Source: Branchiostoma floridae (Eukaryota > Chordata > Leptocardii > Amphioxiformes > Branchiostomatidae). Taken from it: a stretch of 64,000 nt of DNA. Both the position numbers and the translations under genes were made by a program. Positions within the stretch are counted from its first letter, which is position 1; every line of letters starts with the position of its first letter. The stretch covers positions 13,914,067-13,978,066 of the forward strand of contig NC_049994.1 of assembly GCF_000003815.2 (NCBI RefSeq). The letters are read 5' to 3'. Of the stretch, positions 59,420-64,000 are shown piece by piece. Below the pieces are notes generated by a model that worked only from the letters and a program-made list of their open reading frames with translations, did no database searches and was not told the origin of the DNA.

Positions 59420-61590
59420 GATTTGCTTTCATATTGCAAACTGTGTTTATAGATACTAGGCCCTGGGTTCATAATATGTATGCCTAAGTAAGTATTTTGA
59501 ATATCAAACGTTGCAGCGAGGGGGCCACATTTCATACAAGCAGCCGTCAAGTTGAGTAGCAGGTCGCTGAAGAGGTCATTTAAGCTTGAGGAAAAGTTAC
59601 AATACTGATATAGTCAAGACGAATAGAGTCTAATACTGCTTTAACTTTGTAAGTTGAATCTAAGACTGTGGTGCATGGTTTGGTCGTTAGTTGCTATTTG
59701 AAAGGTTCACTGAGTTGAATTCGTCTACCATTGGGGTTCTAGGGGTCAGTGATATGTGCTTGTCGTTGGCATGTTCTGATATTCATAAACGCATTGCCCT
59801 TATATACCATTGAAATAAGCGATTTAAAGTCTAGACGTGGTGAAGAACTAGTCCCGTCAAAAGTCTTAGCAATGTACAAGCAGTCTATTTTGTTTTCCTG
59901 ATACAAGATACAAGATACAATCAAACATGTACTAGTGACCAGCTCTGTATACTTTAAGGATCACCAGGCCGTCATGGTAACTTTTGGTGGTCACTCAGAT
60001 TTTTTTGTCCGTTTTTCTAATGAATCCTTTCTATAACGACCACCTGTCTCCTGTGGCCGCTTTCTTCAAGCCCGTTAAGTTGTTACTTGTTAGTATAACC
60101 ATGTTGAGTTGTATTTTTCTACACATTTTTGTCCGTTTGTAGCATTAAGTTTGAACCCTTCGTGACAGCCACAGTAATTAGGTACTTTGGTCGACCTGCG
60201 CTCACGATAGCTATTTCCTCGCGACTGCAATCTGACTTGTAGCAAAATTCTTTTGTCATTTTCTCAGGAACTTCATGATACAGCTAGTGAATTTATCTTT
60301 GAATTCCAGTTATGATCACTACATTCAGTGTCCTAGTGCTTTGCAAGCGCTGTGAATACTTAAAGAACTTGTTACTGGTTGTCTATTCTCCACACATTTT
60401 TGTTATAACTATTGATTGGAATTTGCGTTCCCCTCTTTGATGTTTGACGACCATGCAATAATCCTGACCCTGTCACATTTTGCTGCGCTCTTGTGACATA
60501 CATAATTGGCTGGCCTTGCGACCGCAGCGTGTTCCCGCACGCGAGGGCCACCATTTACTTTCCGTGTTGTCATGTCGGGCTTTACACCCACACACGAACC
60601 TCATTAACATGCAAATTCTTAATCAATACATGAACCCGTTGATACTTAAGCATATCCTCCGCTGAAATGGACCGCTTTAAGGCATCATCTCTCTCTTGGC
60701 CTCAGAATTACTGTCCAATTTGTTCCTCCTTTGATGTGACTACAGCCACAAGATTGATGTGGAGGCATGTACGCTTCCTCCAGTAAGTGCTTTCTGCAGG
60801 TCATTCACTCGGTCTCAGCGCCGACAAAATTGTTGCTTTCCTCTTTCGCCCTCTATTTCAAAGCAAGAAACTGGTCCCTGTATACGAGTCATATATATTT
60901 ATGGACACCGGATAATTGGTTTAATTCCACTGCCGTCCTTTTGTATCCTATAATTTGGCCTTCTTGTCAATATTTAAACAGTCCATCTATATCATCTGCC
61001 GTATGCTGATTGCTTGAGTACGAGGCCTTTACGTCTCGTGGGCGTGGTTTCGCAGTTCTTTTACCACCGCGAGTCCTTTCGAATGCTGAGTGGCTCGACG
61101 GTAACATCATTATGCATAGCATCATGGGTCTGACGTCAGCAAAAATTCAAAATGTAACGGGTTTTAAGGAGGGTGATGGGAAAGAGCCAGCTCAAAACAG
61201 CACCTGCACACAGCACGATAAGCCACAACATCTTCGCGCGCACCCATCGAACGGAAACCGCCCAACCCAGCATCGATCTACTAGACTATTCGGCCACCAA
61301 ACGATTTACCACAAAAAGGAGGCCAGTTCCGAGCTAAACAGACTTCGGCCAGACAAAATTCTTACCGCGAAAATAACTGACATCGAGTACCACTGATTTT
61401 GAAGTACAGCAAAATCGTCCGCAAAATCTGAAAGCGGCTTTTACTCGCGATCGTGTGATTCTAGAAAGCTACTAAATTCCTCTGAAGACCACTAAAAAGC
61501 ACATTCAGTATCCACTTCAAAAGGACAGGTCTTACGTCCAAATTCCGGTTGTAAAAATTGTAAAAACTCTTCATCCGTAGGCTTTGCAGT
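59420..61590. other. Mostly anonymous DNA; 5' flank of the candidate exon at 61661
   Basis: No repeat border or exon is seen. A perfect CRE TGACGTCA lies at 61131-61138, with GC-richer sequence from about 61040 on, as could suit a promoter for the exon at 61661. Confidence 0.35.
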
Positions 61591-61660
61591 GTATATAGCT
61601 TCGGTTTTACTTAAAGCAGTCACCACGGCTCCCATAAACAACAGCACCAGCGATTCCACC

Positions 61661-61874
61661 ATGCGCACCGCAAGGGTCCCGCAAATGACTCGGTTTCGAA
61701 CCAAATCTGTTGATCTAGGTTTTCTCCATCGCGACAACACCATCAGCGAGGAAGACGACATGCCCGCCGGGAAGGACGCACTGAAGGGCCGGTCAGAGTC
61801 ACTCGAAGGACCCGACAACACCATCGGGGAGGAGTCACGCAACAGCTTCGACTTCGAAACAGCATATGCTAGAG
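61661..61874 (+). CDS. Candidate first coding exon of an unrecognised gene
   Basis: The ATG at 61661 has a good Kozak context (TTCCACCATGC) and opens 71 codons ending AGAG|gtaggt in phase 1. Codons are GC-rich compared with the surroundings. The peptide (MRTARVPQMTRFRTKSVDLG, FLHRDNTISEEDDMPAGKDA, then RSESLEGPDNTIGEESRNSF and on) is charged and serine-rich with DNTIxEE twice, like a disordered N-terminus with phosphosites. The frame stays open 24 codons upstream to an AG (61588-61589), so an internal exon is also possible. No family is recognised. Confidence 0.55.
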
Positions 61875-62298
61875 GTAGGTTACTACCATCATGCCCTCAT
61901 GTTAACGCTAGTTCACCTTTATCCGCGGAGTAACATTTATCTGTTGTATAAAAATCGTAGTATTTAGGGAGATATGAAGTCGACAGACAGTTGTTTCAGA
62001 CTAGAATGCCATGAAAACATTGCAATTTGAAACCAACGTCCATCCACTAGATATCCTAACATATTTCCTTTTTTAAAACAACGGATATAGGCTACCATGC
62101 ACATCGTTACACGTATACAGTAAACAGTATGAAAGCTTTAAATATGATGCACAGCATTCTGGTAGAGATATATGTTACTACGACATGATACCATTCAACT
62201 AGACAGACGAATGAGATTGGTACATCCAGGACGAGTCTAGAAATGTCTGTTATTACATAATTGATAATAGGTATAGCTACCCCGTTGAGACTTTGCAG

Positions 62299-62309
62299 GA
62301 CCGACAAAG
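62299..62309 (+). other. Possible 11-nt microexon
   Basis: GACCGACAAAG lies between ctttgcag and the consensus donor gtaagt. Its length (2+9) takes phase 1 to phase 0, as the exon ending at 61874 requires, adding GPTK. The pyrimidine tract is weak. Confidence 0.25.
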
Positions 62310-62689
62310 GTAAGTCATGAAATATTCTGTCAATTGGACTTTGCCGTAAGCTGGGCTAATCTGGCAGCGTTGCTTCCATCTGTGCACGCGAAGACTGCAC
62401 GGTGTATCTGTGTCTATAGTCTGATGTAACGTCTGATAACTGCCTGTTTATCACAGCGTAGAGCTTGTCGCATGTGTTCTTCAATAGTGCAGTGCTGGGT
62501 TGGCATATGGAAAATATGTCCTGACGATTGACAAAATGTGAACTCTCTAGAAAAGAAAGGTTTTCGACCATCTGTGAATGTTTCTACATGTCCCATTTGG
62601 GACTAATGTTAATCAGTTTTGAAATAAGATATATCAATATTTAATAGTTTGTGAATATAGGTTTAATCATACGCCAATATTAAAGAGGA

Positions 62690-63680
62690 AAAATTGCCTC
62701 CCCATCAGTCGGTATTCAGTATTATCAAATGTAATTATGATTAGCGTGAAATGAACGCATGCCTACGGTGCACGGCAATTGAACACTCTTCTGTGAGTCA
62801 GAAAAATATCGGCTAATCTTCCATTCAGAGCAACATGGGAGGAAGCGGTACTGTTTTATCGACAAAGCGATCTCCCCATCAGTTTGCATTGAGCGTATAT
62901 CACATACATCGATAACCATGTATTCAAAAGAGTGTTTATAGCGTATAGCAATTGAACACTCCACCATGAGCCAGCAAAATATTGGCCGGACTTCCATCCA
63001 TTGCAACATGAGAGAAAACGCCACTGTTTTATCGTCAAAGCTGATGTTTTGGTCTATCTGTATTGAGCATGTATAAAATACAATGATACTACTGCCCGAA
63101 CTTCCATTCATTGAAACAGGAGAAGAAAACGTCACTGTTTTATCGTCAAAACTGCTTTTCGGTCAATCTTTCTTGAGCATGTATAAAATATAATGATAAT
63201 CGTGTCAGTAAAACATTGTTCATCTTGCATAGCAATTGGACGGTTTCTTTTGAACCAGAAATGCACTGACGGCAACTTGGAGGGAAAAGCTTCAGAATTT
63301 AAGTAAATAAAACCGTATTGTAGACTGTGCGATTTAGCTATTCTTTAGAAGGTTTGGATATATTGTTCTCAGTGCCATGGATTTTTTAGAACATTCCACT
63401 GACAACGGAGAAAAAAATTAGAAAGTGTAAACAAGTTTTGAAGCCATCAAATATATATTATAAATGATTACAAAGACACCCGCGCGGTGTCTTGGAACCG
63501 ACTCTATATTGAGCAATATTGAGTATCAAATGCAATGATAACCGTGTCATTGGAAGAGTGTTTACCGTCCATAGCAATAACATCCTCATTGTAGCCAGAG
63601 AAATATTGTTTGATCTTTCATTCGTGGCAGCATGGTCTAAAACTGGTGTTTTATCACCAATGTCGATGTTACGTTCCATT
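62690..63680 (+). repeat. Degenerate tandem array, about 110-190-bp units
   Basis: ACTGTTTTATCG, TTCCATTCA..CAACATG(A)GA, TAGCAATTGAACACTC and TTGAGCATGTATAAAATA recur in order around 62850, 63025, 63137 and, much diverged, 63560-63660. Confidence 0.75.
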
Positions 63681-64000
63681 AGCTCCCTGTAAAAGGAGTA
63701 GATTTGTATCCTTGTTGCGGATTGCGTAGGTGCTCATAAAGTTTCAATTAACCATTTGGTGTCGTTCAGACTCGTGTAATGAGCATGATGGTAAAAGCAC
63801 TCCGTCTTCATGGTCAATGTTTATCGGCACGTTTTTATGAGAATGAGTCGTCCGGATTCTTGTCGACAAGTTAGAGTAGCGTTATTGTGTGGTTTCCAAA
63901 TGGTGCAACCGTACCATACGAGCTTGAAGCTTTATTTCACTTATTCAATTACCAAACCAAATGTATCTAGATACTGAATTAGTCTGTTGAAGACATCATG

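Overview
This is animal nuclear DNA: every clear gene is split by GT-AG introns, and the spaces between exons are packed with tRNA-derived SINEs, truncated LINEs, small inverted-repeat DNA transposons and many 0.1-0.5 kb local tandem duplications. The three recognisable genes (an acid-sensing-type DEG/ENaC channel, PEX12 and CCDC13), the compact introns of a few hundred to a few thousand bases and the repeat style fit a cephalochordate (amphioxus, Branchiostoma). The genus is an inference; no species-specific marker was checked.

Layout. 1-1745 (+): the last two coding exons of an ASIC-like sodium channel whose start lies left of the window. A large hairpin repeat follows at about 1774-2126, then intergenic DNA. 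4390-5956 (-): PEX12 in two coding exons, 351 aa, apparently complete. 5957-6398: a short head-to-head interval that probably serves as a shared promoter. It contains an HNF4/PPAR-type DR1 element, an inverted CCAAT box, a YY1-like site and an RFX X-box-like site. 6398-32400 (+): CCDC13, reconstructed here from a non-coding first exon and 15 coding exons (7604-31050) with consistent splice phases, giving 721 aa, close to the 715 aa of human CCDC13. PEX12 acts in peroxisomal receptor recycling and CCDC13 in centriolar satellites and cilia. Their shared promoter is positional and implies no shared pathway.

The CCDC13 introns carry most of the notable structure. Incomplete copies of exon ends, with their splice sites, lie beside exons 2, 6, 11, 14 and 16. 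Intron 13 holds a 1.8 kb Harbinger-like element with TAA target duplications. Inside it is a retroposed tRNA-Glu that keeps a 3' CCA and is bounded by perfect 30-bp direct repeats. Introns 7, 12 and 15 hold a nuclease domain of a non-LTR retrotransposon, an antisense SGNH-hydrolase-like ORF and a LINE 3' end.

32400-64000 is gene-poor. Four short splice-bounded open segments (32811-32908, 39830-39955, 50358-50427, 53982-54064) have mutually compatible phases and may belong to one unrecognised plus-strand gene. A separate candidate first coding exon (61661-61874, 71 aa, acidic and serine-rich) with a possible 11-nt microexon (62299-62309) begins another gene or an alternative start. The rest is MITEs, SINEs, inverted repeats, microsatellites and tandem arrays, the largest at 43690-45080 and 62690-63680.
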